DNA from: Cupriavidus sp. U2
GTDB lineage: Bacteria > Pseudomonadota > Gammaproteobacteria > Burkholderiales > Burkholderiaceae
Reading direction: 5' to 3'
Length of the DNA: 41,336 bases
Assembly: GCF_009663685.2 (NCBI RefSeq)
Contig: NZ_RCOG02000029.1
Coordinates: 780-42,115, forward strand
Every line of letters starts with the position of its first letter. Position 1 is the stretch's first letter. The notes under the pieces were generated by a model. The model made no database searches, was not told where the DNA came from, and saw only the letters and a list, made by a program, of their open reading frames with translations. Below are positions 1 through 8,208 of the stretch, piece after piece. A program made the position numbers and the translations under genes.

Positions 1-259
1 GCCATGCTCTCACCAGTTTCAGCAGCGCCGTGCCTGCTGCCAGCTTGCGCGGCCCACGTCGACGCCTTCTCAGCGCCATACCCTGCGCGCTCGCAGCATC
101 GTAGGAACGATGACTTCCGGCCCGGGCAACCTCGCGTGAGACAGTCGACGGACTTCGCCCCACCACTCTCGCGATCTGACGCAGGCTGCACCCCTCGTTT
201 AGTAGGCGATGAATCCAGTTACGCTCTTCGATACCCAGTTGACTGTAGCTTTGTCCCAT
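1..259 (-). CDS. IS30-family transposase, N-terminal part (partial)
   Basis: Reading leftward from ATG at 257-259, the protein begins MGQSYSQLGIEERNWIHRLL and continues with a helix-turn-helix (SLRQIARVVGRSPSTVSREV). This is the typical N-terminal DNA-binding domain of IS30-family transposases. The DDE catalytic domain lies off the window. About 86 residues are visible without interruption. On the other strand a long reading frame covers the same DNA, but its sequence has no protein-like character. IS30-family membership rests on the HTH pattern and opening motif, not on a database search. Confidence 0.75.
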   Translation of the reverse strand, partial: MGQSYSQLGIEERNWIHRLLNEGCSLRQIARVVGRSPSTVSREVARAGSHRSYDAASAQGMALRRRRRGPRKLAAGTALLKLVRAW

Positions 260-295
260 CCCAACACCCTAACATCAGGGTGTTGCACTTCATTC
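1..295 (-). mobile_element. IS30-family insertion sequence, one end only
   Basis: The first ~295 bases hold the transposase 5' end and the outer terminus of an insertion sequence that continues beyond the window. Just upstream of the transposase start, 9-bp arms at 262-270 and 277-285 form an inverted repeat (CAACACCCT / AGGGTGTTG). They are followed by a GGTGTTGCACTTC-like end at about 282-294, a style of terminus seen in IS30-type elements. The exact outer boundary and the target duplication cannot be fixed because the other end is missing. Confidence 0.6.
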
Positions 296-515
296 TAGAG
301 ACCGCCCATCCTGCACGGGATGCAGAAAATCTACGCTCTTATTTGCGCTGTCTGGGCAGTGGCCTCGCACGCCGAGATTTGAAAGTCGCGATCTGCGCGA
401 TCGAATACTTGCGGCGAGATATCGGCGCTTGCAGTAGCCGGCCACTCCATGCAATTGGCGGATGGCGCGTTGTCGCCAGGCCAAATCACACCGGGACATT
501 CCGGGGAATCGCACT

Positions 516-1163
516 ATGACCACCATTCGCGTCATGCTGGCTGACGATCATCCGTTCATTGTGTTCGGCCTGCGCGAAATGCTGGGCAAACGGCTTGGCT
601 TCCGTGTGGTGGCTGAAGCGGCCAATCCGCAAATGCTGCTGGAAAAGCTGGCACGCATCGAATGCGATGTGCTGATAACCGATTTCTCGATGCCCTGTGA
701 AAATGCGCCGGACGGACTGGCACTGCTGCATTCCATTCGCACGCGGTTTCCGAAGGTGCGGATCGTGGTGCTGACCATGCTCGAGAATCCCGCCCTGCTC
801 GGCTGCATGCGCAAGGCCGGGGCACTGTCATTGCTGAACAAGCGCGACGGCATGCAGGAGCTGTCCAATGCCGTCATTGCCGCGTTCCAGGGTCGCGAGC
901 ATTTGAGTCCATCGGTCAGGCGGGCACTGGCCAAGCTCGGCACCGCAAGCCCGGAGGCCCTTGCCATCGGCAGGCTCAGTCCGCGCGAGATCGAAGTGCT
1001 GCGGCTCTACGTCGGCGGCATGACCACCTCGGACATTGCCCGCCACCTGAACCGCAGCATCAACACAGTCAGCACGCAGAAACACAGTGCCATGCGCAAG
1101 ATTGGCGTGAAGAACGAGGCGGAGTTGTTCGACTACGCGATTGAGCACGGGCTCAAGGGATAG
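516..1163 (+). CDS. RcsB/BvgA-like response regulator (NarL/FixJ family)
   Basis: A 215-residue regulator with an N-terminal receiver domain (acidic ADDHP at residues 9-13, predicted phospho-acceptor D56 in LITDFSMP, T/K switch residues with K109) and a C-terminal LuxR-type HTH (about 150-210: LSPREIEVLRLYVGGMTTSD, then SINTVSTQKHSAMRKIGV). The wording around D56 and in the HTH resembles enterobacterial RcsB more than ordinary NarL proteins. ATG 516 is chosen because the receiver starts directly there; the longer frame from 462 has no family similarity. No sensor kinase is adjacent, so it is an orphan here. The neighbour upstream is an IS end, so a former partner could have been displaced. 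Target genes are unknown. Confidence 0.85.
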   Translation: MTTIRVMLADDHPFIVFGLREMLGKRLGFRVVAEAANPQMLLEKLARIECDVLITDFSMPCENAPDGLALLHSIRTRFPKVRIVVLTMLENPALLGCMRKAGALSLLNKRDGMQELSNAVIAAFQGREHLSPSVRRALAKLGTASPEALAIGRLSPREIEVLRLYVGGMTTSDIARHLNRSINTVSTQKHSAMRKIGVKNEAELFDYAIEHGLKG

Positions 1164-1792
1164 CCGATCCCTCAAACGAAGCGGCCCTTCGAAAAAAACC
1201 CCCGAGCCGCGACGGACCGGCCTGGGGGTGGGAACGGAATACGCGGTCGAGGGGTCAGACCGCGATGCCAAAGGCCGGAAAGGGCCTTCGACGCAAAGGC
1301 TACCGGGGCGGCGGCAGACCCGACATGGAAGGATTTCGAAAATCCGCGATGGATCGTTGGCAAGCCCGCGCGATGCTGCGGGCCCCTGCCCGATCGACGA
1401 TGTGCCGCAAACGCTGCATCTGAGCGGTCAACGCGCCATGCTGTAAACTACGGCCCTTCCGTCGCTACAGGCTCGGCCGTTTGATGCCTTTCAGGCACCC
1501 CGGCCATCGCCCTTGTCGAAGTGGTGCGGCGGAAATCGGATATTTCTTAGGGCCTTGCGCCCGCCCCCGGCTTGCCTGCGCCTTGCCCGCAGCATTCGCC
1601 TTCTGACTTCGACCCTCGATCCGGGCCCTGCGCCTCTGGCTGCATCTGGCGGCCGCAACCCGGATAACGCCCCGTGCGCCTTCGCCAGAAGGGCTGCCGC
1701 GCGGGACTGGAACCCCCTCAGGTAGTTGCCTGAACCGACCCTTGCCGACGCTTGCGCGCGCCGGGCGGATCCGTATTTCCGGAGGACAATTC
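1164..1792. other. Intergenic region between the response regulator and porin
   Basis: I find no convincing gene in these ~630 bases. Short frames here lack ribosome sites and protein-like composition. An imperfect hairpin (ACCCCCGAGCCG near 1197 with CGGCCTGGGGGT near 1226) follows an A-run. It would act as a terminator only for leftward transcripts and has no obvious leftward gene to serve. The end of the region carries the porin ribosome-binding site GGAGGA at 1781-1786; the porin promoter and any long leader must lie in between. Confidence 0.5.
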
Positions 1793-2869
1793 GTGAAGAA
1801 ACCAGCCAGCCTTTGGCTGCTAGCGGCCGGGCTGTTGCCTTGTGTTGCATACGCCGACCCCGGCGTGACCTTGTATGGCGTCGTCAGCTCGGCGGTGCGC
1901 TATACGTCGAATATCGACGCCCGCCATCACGATCAGGTGGCGCTGGTATCGGGCGGCATGGTGGGCAGCCGTTTCGGCCTGAAGGGCTCCGAAGACCTTG
2001 GCGGTGGCAATCATGCGATCTTCCAGCTCGAATCGGGCTTCGGCAGCGACACCGGCCAGGCGGCCTACAACAGCTTCTTCGGCCGCCAGGCCTGGGTGGG
2101 CCTGAGCGGCGACTGGGGCAGTCTCACGTTCGGCCGGCAGTACAACGCGCTGAACAACATCGGCTGGGCCTTCGATCCGCTGGACCAGGGCTGGGGCAAT
2201 TTCTGGTCCGATCCGCTCTACATCGGCGGCGACATCTTCTTCCAGGACTACCGCATCAACAACAGCGTGGTCTACCAGCGTACGGTGGGGCCGTTTTCGG
2301 TGCAGCTGGACTACGGCGCCGGCGAGCAGCCGGGCAGCATGAACCATGGCACCACGCTCGGTGGCGGCGTGAAGTACAGCCAGGGGCCGCTGGCGCTGGG
2401 CGTGGCCTATGACCAGCGCCGCAGCGACGACGGCAGCAACACGGTCCGCAACTATTCGGTGGGCGGCTCTTACACGATCGGCAAGACCACGGGCTACGTC
2501 GGGCACATGGGCCGGCGCGAATCGGCCAGCGGTGCGCGCTACAACATCTCGTTCGTCGGGCTGGGATACCAGGTGACGCAGGCGCTGCACCTGTCTGGCG
2601 CCTACTACCGCTACCAGCAGTCAGGCGACGTGACCACGCAGTTCCAGGACACGCCGGTGCACCTGGGTGGCGGCAATGCCGACAGCGTGGCCTTCGTGGC
2701 CGATTATGCGTTCTCCAAGCGCACCAGCGTGTACCTGGAGACCGATGTCGTGCGTGCGCGCGGCGGCACCGTGGGGCGCGAGACCGAATACTGGGCCGGC
2801 ACCCCGGTGACCGATGTCAGCCGCAGCACGCGGGTGGGCGCGATGCTCGGCATGCGCCACCACTTCTGA
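1793..2869 (+). CDS. Gram-negative general porin (Burkholderiales OmpC-like trimeric type)
   Basis: A 358-residue outer-membrane porin for diffusion of small hydrophilic solutes. The GTG start at 1793 sits 6 nt after a strong GGAGGA site, and the product opens with a signal peptide (VKKPASLWLLAAGLLPCVAYA, cleavage expected before DPGVTLYG). Family marks: VTLYGVVSSAVRYTSN as the first beta strand, GSRFGLKGSEDLGGGNHAIFQLESGF, FGRQAWVGLSGDWGSLTFGRQYN, and the last-strand ending GMRHHF with terminal phenylalanine needed for barrel assembly. It ends 9 bp from the convergent FrnE-like gene. The specific solute cannot be told from sequence. Confidence 0.93.
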   Translation: MKKPASLWLLAAGLLPCVAYADPGVTLYGVVSSAVRYTSNIDARHHDQVALVSGGMVGSRFGLKGSEDLGGGNHAIFQLESGFGSDTGQAAYNSFFGRQAWVGLSGDWGSLTFGRQYNALNNIGWAFDPLDQGWGNFWSDPLYIGGDIFFQDYRINNSVVYQRTVGPFSVQLDYGAGEQPGSMNHGTTLGGGVKYSQGPLALGVAYDQRRSDDGSNTVRNYSVGGSYTIGKTTGYVGHMGRRESASGARYNISFVGLGYQVTQALHLSGAYYRYQQSGDVTTQFQDTPVHLGGGNADSVAFVADYAFSKRTSVYLETDVVRARGGTVGRETEYWAGTPVTDVSRSTRVGAMLGMRHHF

Positions 2870-2878
2870 GGATCGGGC

Positions 2879-3544
2879 TCAGGCGCCCTGGGTGCCTTTC
2901 TCGCTGGCTTCCTTGGCGATCTCGCGGATGGCCTGCTCGAACGCCTCGACGGGCTGGCCGCCCGTCACCAGGTAGCGGTTGTTGAAGATTACCGACGGCA
3001 CCGACTGGATGCCCATGCCCTGGTATTCGCGCTCCTCGTCACGGACTTCGTCGGCATAGGCGTCGCTGTCCAGCACCTTGCGGGCCTCGGCGGGGTCCAG
3101 GCCCACCGCCTGCACGGCTTCGATCAGCACGTCGTGGTTGCTCGGGTCCTTGCTGTCGCCGTGATAGGCCTGCAGCAGCGCCTGCTTCAGCGCCAGCTGC
3201 TTGCCCTGCGTGGCTGCCCACTGCAGCAGGCGGTGGGCATCGAACGTGTTGTAGATGAAGTTGCGCGGACCGAACGTGAAACCCACGCTGGCGCCGCGCT
3301 CGCGGATCATCTTCTGGGTCTCGGCGATCTGTTCCGGCGTACGGCCGTACTTGCGGGCGATGTAGTCGAGCACCGGCTCGCCTTCCGGCCCCATCTGCGG
3401 ATTGAGCTCGAACGGGTGCATGACGACCTCTGCATCCACCACGTCGCGCGTGCGCTCGACGGCCTGCATCAGCGACGACAGCCCGATGGCGCACCACGGG
3501 CAGGCGATATCCGAGACAAAGTCGATCCGGAGTGATTGAGTCAT
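2879..3544 (-). CDS. DsbA-family oxidoreductase, FrnE-like
   Basis: A 221-residue thioredoxin-fold protein with a CPWC motif at residues 15-18 (DIACPWCAIG), the helical insertion domain typical of FrnE/DsbA-like cytoplasmic proteins, and a cis-proline segment (IQSVPSVIFNNRYLVTGGQP). No signal peptide is seen, so it is expected to act in the cytoplasm in thiol-disulfide exchange; relatives are linked to stress and polyketide chemistry, but the substrate here is unknown. ATG 3544 is preceded by a GGAAG site and fits family length; the longer frame to 3637 adds unrelated residues. Confidence 0.88.
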   Translation of the reverse strand: MTQSLRIDFVSDIACPWCAIGLSSLMQAVERTRDVVDAEVVMHPFELNPQMGPEGEPVLDYIARKYGRTPEQIAETQKMIRERGASVGFTFGPRNFIYNTFDAHRLLQWAATQGKQLALKQALLQAYHGDSKDPSNHDVLIEAVQAVGLDPAEARKVLDSDAYADEVRDEEREYQGMGIQSVPSVIFNNRYLVTGGQPVEAFEQAIREIAKEASEKGTQGA

Positions 3545-3691
3545 GGCTTTCTTCCAGTGGGCGGGTAGGGGACAAACAGGTTGAAGCCCGACAGGGTAGC
3601 CCGATTTGCCGATGGCTGCAGGCGTCCGCGCAATCACCCCGCGCCCTATACTGGATCAGGCGCGCCCTCCATGCGCGCCAGGAGGCCTGCC

Positions 3692-3886
3692 ATGGGACGC
3701 AAATACATCGATTGCCGCGACTATCCCAGTGATACCAACTGTACGGTCGCACTGAGCGCCGACACCGAGGACGAACTGCTGGAAGCCGCGGTGCAGCACG
3801 CCGTCCAGGTGCATCAGCACCAGGACACCCCCGAGCTGCGCTCGCAGCTCAAGACCCTGTTCAAGGAAGGCGCCCCGCCTGCCTGA
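3692..3886 (+). CDS. DUF1059 family small protein
   Basis: A 64-residue protein, MGRKYIDCRDYPSDTNCTVA, followed by SADTEDELLEAAVQHAVQVH. The short beta start with two cysteines (C8 and C17) and the helical tail are characteristic of DUF1059, whose biochemical role is not established. A perfect AGGAGG at 3680-3685 lies 6 nt before the ATG. It is divergent from the FrnE-like gene and faces the cyo operon terminator. Confidence 0.85.
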   Translation: MGRKYIDCRDYPSDTNCTVALSADTEDELLEAAVQHAVQVHQHQDTPELRSQLKTLFKEGAPPA

Positions 3887-3925
3887 TCTGGCCGATGCGC
3901 CGCTGCGCCGACTGGCGTGGAACGC

Positions 3926-3961
3926 AAAAAAGGACAGACCGTGCCCAGGGCACGTCTGTCC
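3926..3961 (-). terminator. Rho-independent terminator of the cyo operon
   Basis: GGACAGAC(C)GTGCCC and GGGCACGTCTGTCC form a near-perfect 14-15 bp stem with a one-base loop and one bulge. On the leftward strand it is followed by six T residues (the A-run at 3926-3931). It lies 43 bp beyond the cyoD stop codon, so it should end the cyoABCD transcript. Confidence 0.9.
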
Positions 3962-4003
3962 TGTCAAGAAACCGGCCCCAGCCCGAGTCCGGCTACAGAT
4001 GCC

Positions 4004-4378
4004 TCAGCGGCCCGCGCCGGCCCCGGCTGGCACGGACTGCATCGGCATCATGTTCAGGTTGGCGTTGTGCATGACCCACAGCGATCCCGACACGACAATG
4101 GCGATCAGGAACACCGTGCACGCGAAGATCGCCGTGTTGCCGCGCTGGCCCTTGCGCGGCCCCAGGTGCAGGAAGAACACCAGTTGCACCAGCAACTGGA
4201 TGACGCACAGCGCCACGATCAGCGCCAGGCCCGCGCGCGGCGGCAGCACCCGGCCCATCACCGCACCGAACGACAGGAAGGTCAGCACCAGCGACAGCGC
4301 ATAGCCGATCAGGTGGCTGCGCAGGCTGCCGTGCGCGTTGGCGTGAGCGTGAGCGTGGGCGTGTTGTGGATGGGACAT
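4004..4378 (-). CDS. cyoD: Cytochrome bo3 ubiquinol oxidase subunit IV
   Basis: A 124-residue small membrane subunit with three predicted helices (about 25-42, 48-70 and 83-105; HLGPRKGQRGN lies between the second and third). It supports assembly of the CuB site of the bo3 oxidase in the cytoplasmic membrane. The start ATG (4376-4378) overlaps the cyoC stop by one base (TGATG), showing translational coupling. The N-terminus is unusual: MSHPQHAHAHAHANAHGS, rich in His-Ala repeats, echoing the His-rich start of cyoC. Confidence 0.95.
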   Translation of the reverse strand: MSHPQHAHAHAHANAHGSLRSHLIGYALSLVLTFLSFGAVMGRVLPPRAGLALIVALCVIQLLVQLVFFLHLGPRKGQRGNTAIFACTVFLIAIVVSGSLWVMHNANLNMMPMQSVPAGAGAGR

Positions 4379-5073
4379 CAGAGGAACTCCCGCAGATAGA
4401 CGACGGTGAACACGAAGATCCACACCAGGTCCAGGAAATGCCAGAACAGGCTCAGGCAGGCCAGGCGGCGGCGCACCACGGCGTCGAGCCCGAACACCTG
4501 CACCTGGTTGACCATCACGATGATCCACAGCAGGCCGGCGCTGACGTGCAGGCCGTGCGTGCCCACCAGCATGAAGAACGCCGACAGATAGGCGCTGCGG
4601 TTCGGGCCCGCGCCTTCGTGGAGCAATTCGCGGAACTCGTAGACCTCCATGCAGACGAAGGCCGCGCCGAGCGCGAACGTCAATACCAGCCAGCGGATCA
4701 CCGCCTGCGGGTTGCCCTGGCCGTCGCGGCCTTCGTGCAGCTTCAGCATCGCCACGCCAAAGGTCAGGCTGCTGGTCAGCAGCAGCATGGTCTCGCCCAG
4801 TACGAAGCGCAGGTCGAAGAGTTCGCGGCCCGTGGGGCCGCCCGCCGTGCCGTTGAGCAGCACGCCGAACGTGGCAAACAGCGACGCGAAGATCAGGCAA
4901 TCGCTCATCAGGTAGATCCAGAACCCGAGCTTGAGGGTGGATTCCGTCTGGTGGGCGTGATGGGCGTGGTCGTGGGCGTGGTCGTGGGCGGCGTCGTGCG
5001 CGTGGGCGTCCGGCGCGGCGCCGGGCGGCAGTGCGGCGGCGTCGCCTCGCAGTTTCAGGGTGGTGGTTGTCAT
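4378..5073 (-). CDS. cyoC: Cytochrome bo3 ubiquinol oxidase subunit III
   Basis: A 231-residue heme-copper oxidase subunit III with five predicted transmembrane helices from about residue 48 (LGFWIYLMSDCLIFASLFATF) to the C-terminal FWHFLDLVWIFVFTVVYL. It stabilises the catalytic core. Residues ~23-41 form a tract of alternating His, Ala and Asp (HAHDAAHDHAHDHAHHAH). A His-rich leader is known in some CyoC proteins but is long here and could bind metal; that is inference. It starts 2 bp after cyoB and overlaps cyoD by one base. Confidence 0.96.
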   Translation of the reverse strand: MTTTTLKLRGDAAALPPGAAPDAHAHDAAHDHAHDHAHHAHQTESTLKLGFWIYLMSDCLIFASLFATFGVLLNGTAGGPTGRELFDLRFVLGETMLLLTSSLTFGVAMLKLHEGRDGQGNPQAVIRWLVLTFALGAAFVCMEVYEFRELLHEGAGPNRSAYLSAFFMLVGTHGLHVSAGLLWIIVMVNQVQVFGLDAVVRRRLACLSLFWHFLDLVWIFVFTVVYLREFL

Positions 5074-5075
5074 GA

Positions 5076-7076
5076 TCAGTGGGCCCCCGTCGGGTTGGCG
5101 GTGGGCTGCGAGCCCAGCAGCGCAAAGCGGGCGCGCTCGATGCGCTCCACTTCGGCGGCCGGCACGTAGTAGTCCACCTCGCGGTCATAGGCGCGGGCGA
5201 TGAACGTGAAGATCATCGCGGCCAGGCCAAAGCCGGCCAGCCACCAGATGTGCCAGACCAGCGCGAAGCACAGCACCAGCCCGAACACCGACACCAGGAA
5301 GCCGGTGGACGTGTTGCGCGGCATGTGGATGTCCTCGTACTGCGCGGGCGGTACGTAGGCCGTGCCCGCTTGCTTGTTGTCCCAGTGCTGCTCCAGCGAC
5401 GTGATCTGCGGCACGTGCGCGAAGTTGTAGAACGGCGCCGGCGAAGCCGTGGCCCATTCCAGGCTGCGGCCGTCCCATGGGTCGCCGGTCACGTCCATGT
5501 TCTGCTTGCGGTCGCGCACGCTGACGAACAGCTGCCACAGGATCGCCAGGATGCCGCAGCCGATGACCACGGCCCCCACCAGCGCCACGATCAGGTACGG
5601 CTGCCAGTCGGGGTTGTTGTAGTGGTTCATGCGGCGCGTCATGCCCTGCAGGCCCAGCGCGTACAGCGGCATGAAGGCCAGGTAGAAGCCGATCAGCCAG
5701 CACCAGAACGCGACCTTGCCCCAGAACTCGTTCAGCGTGAAGCCGAACACCTTCGGGAACCAGAACGTCATCGCAGCCAGGCAGCCGAACACCACGCCGC
5801 CGATGATCACGTTGTGGAAGTGGGCAATCAGGAACAGGCTGTTATGCAGCACGAAGTCGGCGCCCGGCACCGCCAGCAGCACGCCGGTCATGCCGCCCAC
5901 GGCAAACGTCACCATGAAGCCGATGGTCCACAGCGTGGACGAGTGGAAGCGGATGCGGCCCCGGTACATCGTGAACAGCCAGTTGAACAGCTTCACGCCG
6001 GTGGGGATCGAGATGATCGACGTCATGATGCCGAAGAACGCGTTGACGCTGGCGCCCGAGCCCATCGTGAAGAAGTGGTGCAGCCAGACGAAGAACGACA
6101 GCACGCCGATCGACGACGTAGCGTAGACCATCGACGTGTACCCGAACAGCGGCTTGCGCGAGAACGTGGAGATGATCTCCGAGAACGCGCCGAAGCAAGG
6201 CAGGATCAGCACGTAGACCTCGGGGTGGCCCCAGATCCAGATCAGGTTCACGTACATCATGGCGTTGCCGCCCAGCTCGCTGGTGAAGAAGTGCATGTCC
6301 AGGTAGCGGTCGGCGGCCAGCAGCGCCAGCGTGGCGGTCAGCACCGGGAAGATGGCGACGATCAGGATGTTGGTGATCAGCGCCGTCCACGTGAACACGG
6401 GCATTTTCATCAGGTTCAGGCCCGGCGCGCGCATGCGCAGGATCGTCACGATGAAGTTGATGCCGGTCAGCGTGGTGCCCAGCCCCGATATCTGCAACGA
6501 CCAGATGTAGTAGTCCACCCCGACCGTCGGGCTATAGCCAAGCCCGCTCAGCGGCGGATACGCGACCCAGCCCGTGGCGGCGAAGTCGCCGACGAACATC
6601 GACATCATGACCAGCACCGCGCCCATCGCCGACATCCAGAAGCTCAGCGAATTGACGAACGGGTAGGCCACGTCGCGCGCGCCGATCTGCAGCGGCACGA
6701 TCACGTTCATCAGGCCCAGGATGAACGGCGTGGCCACGAAGAAGATCATGATCACGCCGTGCGCGGTGAAGATCTGGTCGTAGTGGTGCGGCGGCAGGTA
6801 GCCGACCGCCTCGCCGACGGCAATGGCCTGCTGGGTGCGCATCATGATGGCGTCGGCAAAGCCGCGCAGCAGCATGACCAGCGCCAGGATGATGTACATC
6901 ACGCCAATGCGCTTGTGATCGACCGAGCAGATCCACTCGCGCCAGAGATAGTGCCACTTGTTGTAGTAGGTGATGGCGCCCAGGAGCGCCGCGCCGCCAA
7001 GCATCACCACGACCAGCGTGCCCATGATGATGGGCTCGTGCAGGGGGATGGCGTCGAGAGAGAGTTTTCCGAACAT
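5076..7076 (-). CDS. cyoB: Cytochrome bo3 ubiquinol oxidase subunit I (catalytic)
   Basis: A 666-residue heme-copper oxidase subunit I that oxidises ubiquinol and reduces oxygen to water while pumping protons. Residue numbers coincide with E. coli CyoB: H106 (heme b, FTAHGV), H284 and Y288 (CuB ligand and cross-linked tyrosine, WGHPEVYVL), H333-H334 (CuB, WLHHFF), K362 (K channel, TGVKLFNW), H419 and H421 (hemes, IAHFHNV). All are present, so the enzyme should be active. It is in the order cyoA-B-C-D with gaps of 6 and 2 bp, one transcription unit. Confidence 0.98.
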   Translation of the reverse strand: MFGKLSLDAIPLHEPIIMGTLVVVMLGGAALLGAITYYNKWHYLWREWICSVDHKRIGVMYIILALVMLLRGFADAIMMRTQQAIAVGEAVGYLPPHHYDQIFTAHGVIMIFFVATPFILGLMNVIVPLQIGARDVAYPFVNSLSFWMSAMGAVLVMMSMFVGDFAATGWVAYPPLSGLGYSPTVGVDYYIWSLQISGLGTTLTGINFIVTILRMRAPGLNLMKMPVFTWTALITNILIVAIFPVLTATLALLAADRYLDMHFFTSELGGNAMMYVNLIWIWGHPEVYVLILPCFGAFSEIISTFSRKPLFGYTSMVYATSSIGVLSFFVWLHHFFTMGSGASVNAFFGIMTSIISIPTGVKLFNWLFTMYRGRIRFHSSTLWTIGFMVTFAVGGMTGVLLAVPGADFVLHNSLFLIAHFHNVIIGGVVFGCLAAMTFWFPKVFGFTLNEFWGKVAFWCWLIGFYLAFMPLYALGLQGMTRRMNHYNNPDWQPYLIVALVGAVVIGCGILAILWQLFVSVRDRKQNMDVTGDPWDGRSLEWATASPAPFYNFAHVPQITSLEQHWDNKQAGTAYVPPAQYEDIHMPRNTSTGFLVSVFGLVLCFALVWHIWWLAGFGLAAMIFTFIARAYDREVDYYVPAAEVERIERARFALLGSQPTANPTGAH

Positions 7077-7082
7077 GATGAT

Positions 7083-8063
7083 TTAACGCTCCAGGGTCGT
7101 CTGCTGCGCCGGGAGCGGCGGCATGTTGGCGCCGGCAATGGCGCCGAGGGTCACCGGGCTGTCGGCGCGGCAGATGTCGCCATTGCTGGCCATGTACTGG
7201 TCCACCACGCCCTGGAACAGGCGCGGCTCGACCTTGGCGTACACCGTGACGGCGTCCTTGCTGCTGGGCTGCTCCAGCTTGCGGTAGGTGGCCGCGTCGA
7301 GCGTGTTGCCCGAGGCGCGTGCGCGTTCGATCCACGCGTCGAAGTCGGCGCGCGAGGTGGCCACGGTGCGGAAGTGCATGTCGGAGAAGCCCGACCCGCT
7401 ATAGGCGGCCGACCGGCCATCGAAGACGCCGGTTTCGTCGGCGATCAGATGCAGCTTCGTCTGCATGCCGGCCATCGCATAGACCATGCTGCCCAGGCGC
7501 GGGATGAACAGCGCGTTCATCGTGGACTCGGCCGTGATGCGGAAATTGATGGGCGTACCCACGGGGATGGGCAGCTCGTTCAGCGACGCCACGCCGTACT
7601 GCGGATAGATAAACAGCCATTTCCAGTCGAGCGCGACGACATCCACTTCCACCGGCGTCACCTTCGATTCCAGCGGCCGGAACGGATCGAGCTTGTGGGT
7701 GGTGTCCCAGATGATGACGCCGAGCAGCGCCACGATCACGCACGGGATGCCCCATACGACCACTTCGATCTTCGTGGAATGCGACCAGCGCGGCGCGTAC
7801 TCGGCCTTGGTGTTCGTCTCGCGATAGCGCCACGCAAAGACCAGCGTCAGGATGATCACGGGGATCACCACCAGCAGCATCAGCGCCGTGGCCAGCACGA
7901 TCAGGTTGCGCGTCTGCACGCCGATCGACCCGCTCGGGTTCAGCAGATCCCACGAACAGCCGGTCAGGATCAGGGGCGTGAGGGCATATAGCCACGCACG
8001 GGGGGCACGCAAGGACGGGGGGCGCCGACGCGGAGGTCTGGGGTCGGCCGGTTGTTCACGCAT
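7083..8063 (-). CDS. cyoA: Cytochrome bo3 ubiquinol oxidase subunit II (lipoprotein)
   Basis: A 326-residue subunit II. An extended basic, proline-rich N-terminus leads to a lipobox LTGC with lipidated C36, then two transmembrane segments (about 50-72 and 92-110) and a periplasmic cupredoxin domain (VDVVALDWKWLFIYPQYG onward). As in other quinol oxidases the CuA cysteine pair is absent. The leader before the lipobox is about ten residues longer than in E. coli. The start has an AAGGTG site just upstream. It is the first gene of the operon, and its promoter faces the MocR-type regulator across ~145 bp. Confidence 0.96.
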   Translation of the reverse strand: MREQPADPRPPRRRPPSLRAPRAWLYALTPLILTGCSWDLLNPSGSIGVQTRNLIVLATALMLLVVIPVIILTLVFAWRYRETNTKAEYAPRWSHSTKIEVVVWGIPCVIVALLGVIIWDTTHKLDPFRPLESKVTPVEVDVVALDWKWLFIYPQYGVASLNELPIPVGTPINFRITAESTMNALFIPRLGSMVYAMAGMQTKLHLIADETGVFDGRSAAYSGSGFSDMHFRTVATSRADFDAWIERARASGNTLDAATYRKLEQPSSKDAVTVYAKVEPRLFQGVVDQYMASNGDICRADSPVTLGAIAGANMPPLPAQQTTLER

Positions 8064-8101
8064 TTCAACACCTTCTTACAGGGGCACAGGCGGGGTGGCC
8101 C

Positions 8102-8174
8102 AGACAACATCCCGGTATTTGTATGGATTTGCCTGAGTTGCGCGGAATGCTAAGGTAAGACAACATCCATACAA
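8102..8174. promoter_or_regulatory. Operator-like repeats between cyoA and the MocR-type gene
   Basis: Two 11-bp direct repeats AGACAACATCC (8102-8112 and 8158-8168) lie 56 bp apart, and the same region contains a perfect 10-bp inverted pair TTGTATGGAT (8119-8128) and ATCCATACAA (8165-8174). Direct plus inverted repeats spaced by several helical turns are common for MocR/PdxR-type regulators. The position, between divergent genes, suggests autoregulation and possibly control of cyoA; binding is inferred. Confidence 0.6.
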
Positions 8175-8208
8175 GATGAGGCTTGTCTTGCGTACAACGA
8201 ATCCGTCT

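Noticed and set aside
1190..1235. Terminator for the RcsB-like regulator
   Set aside because: The stem has central mismatches and the A/T-run is on the wrong side for rightward transcription.
7553..7570. GCGTACCC half-iteron in cyoA
   Set aside because: Only half of the motif matches; the rest (ACGGGGATG) is unrelated and coding.
5079..7991. 970-codon open frame antisense to cyoA/cyoB, rich in His, Arg, Asp, Gln and Ala
   Set aside because: It is the shadow of two well-recognised oxidase genes. High GC leaves few stops in the opposite frame, and the composition is not protein-like.
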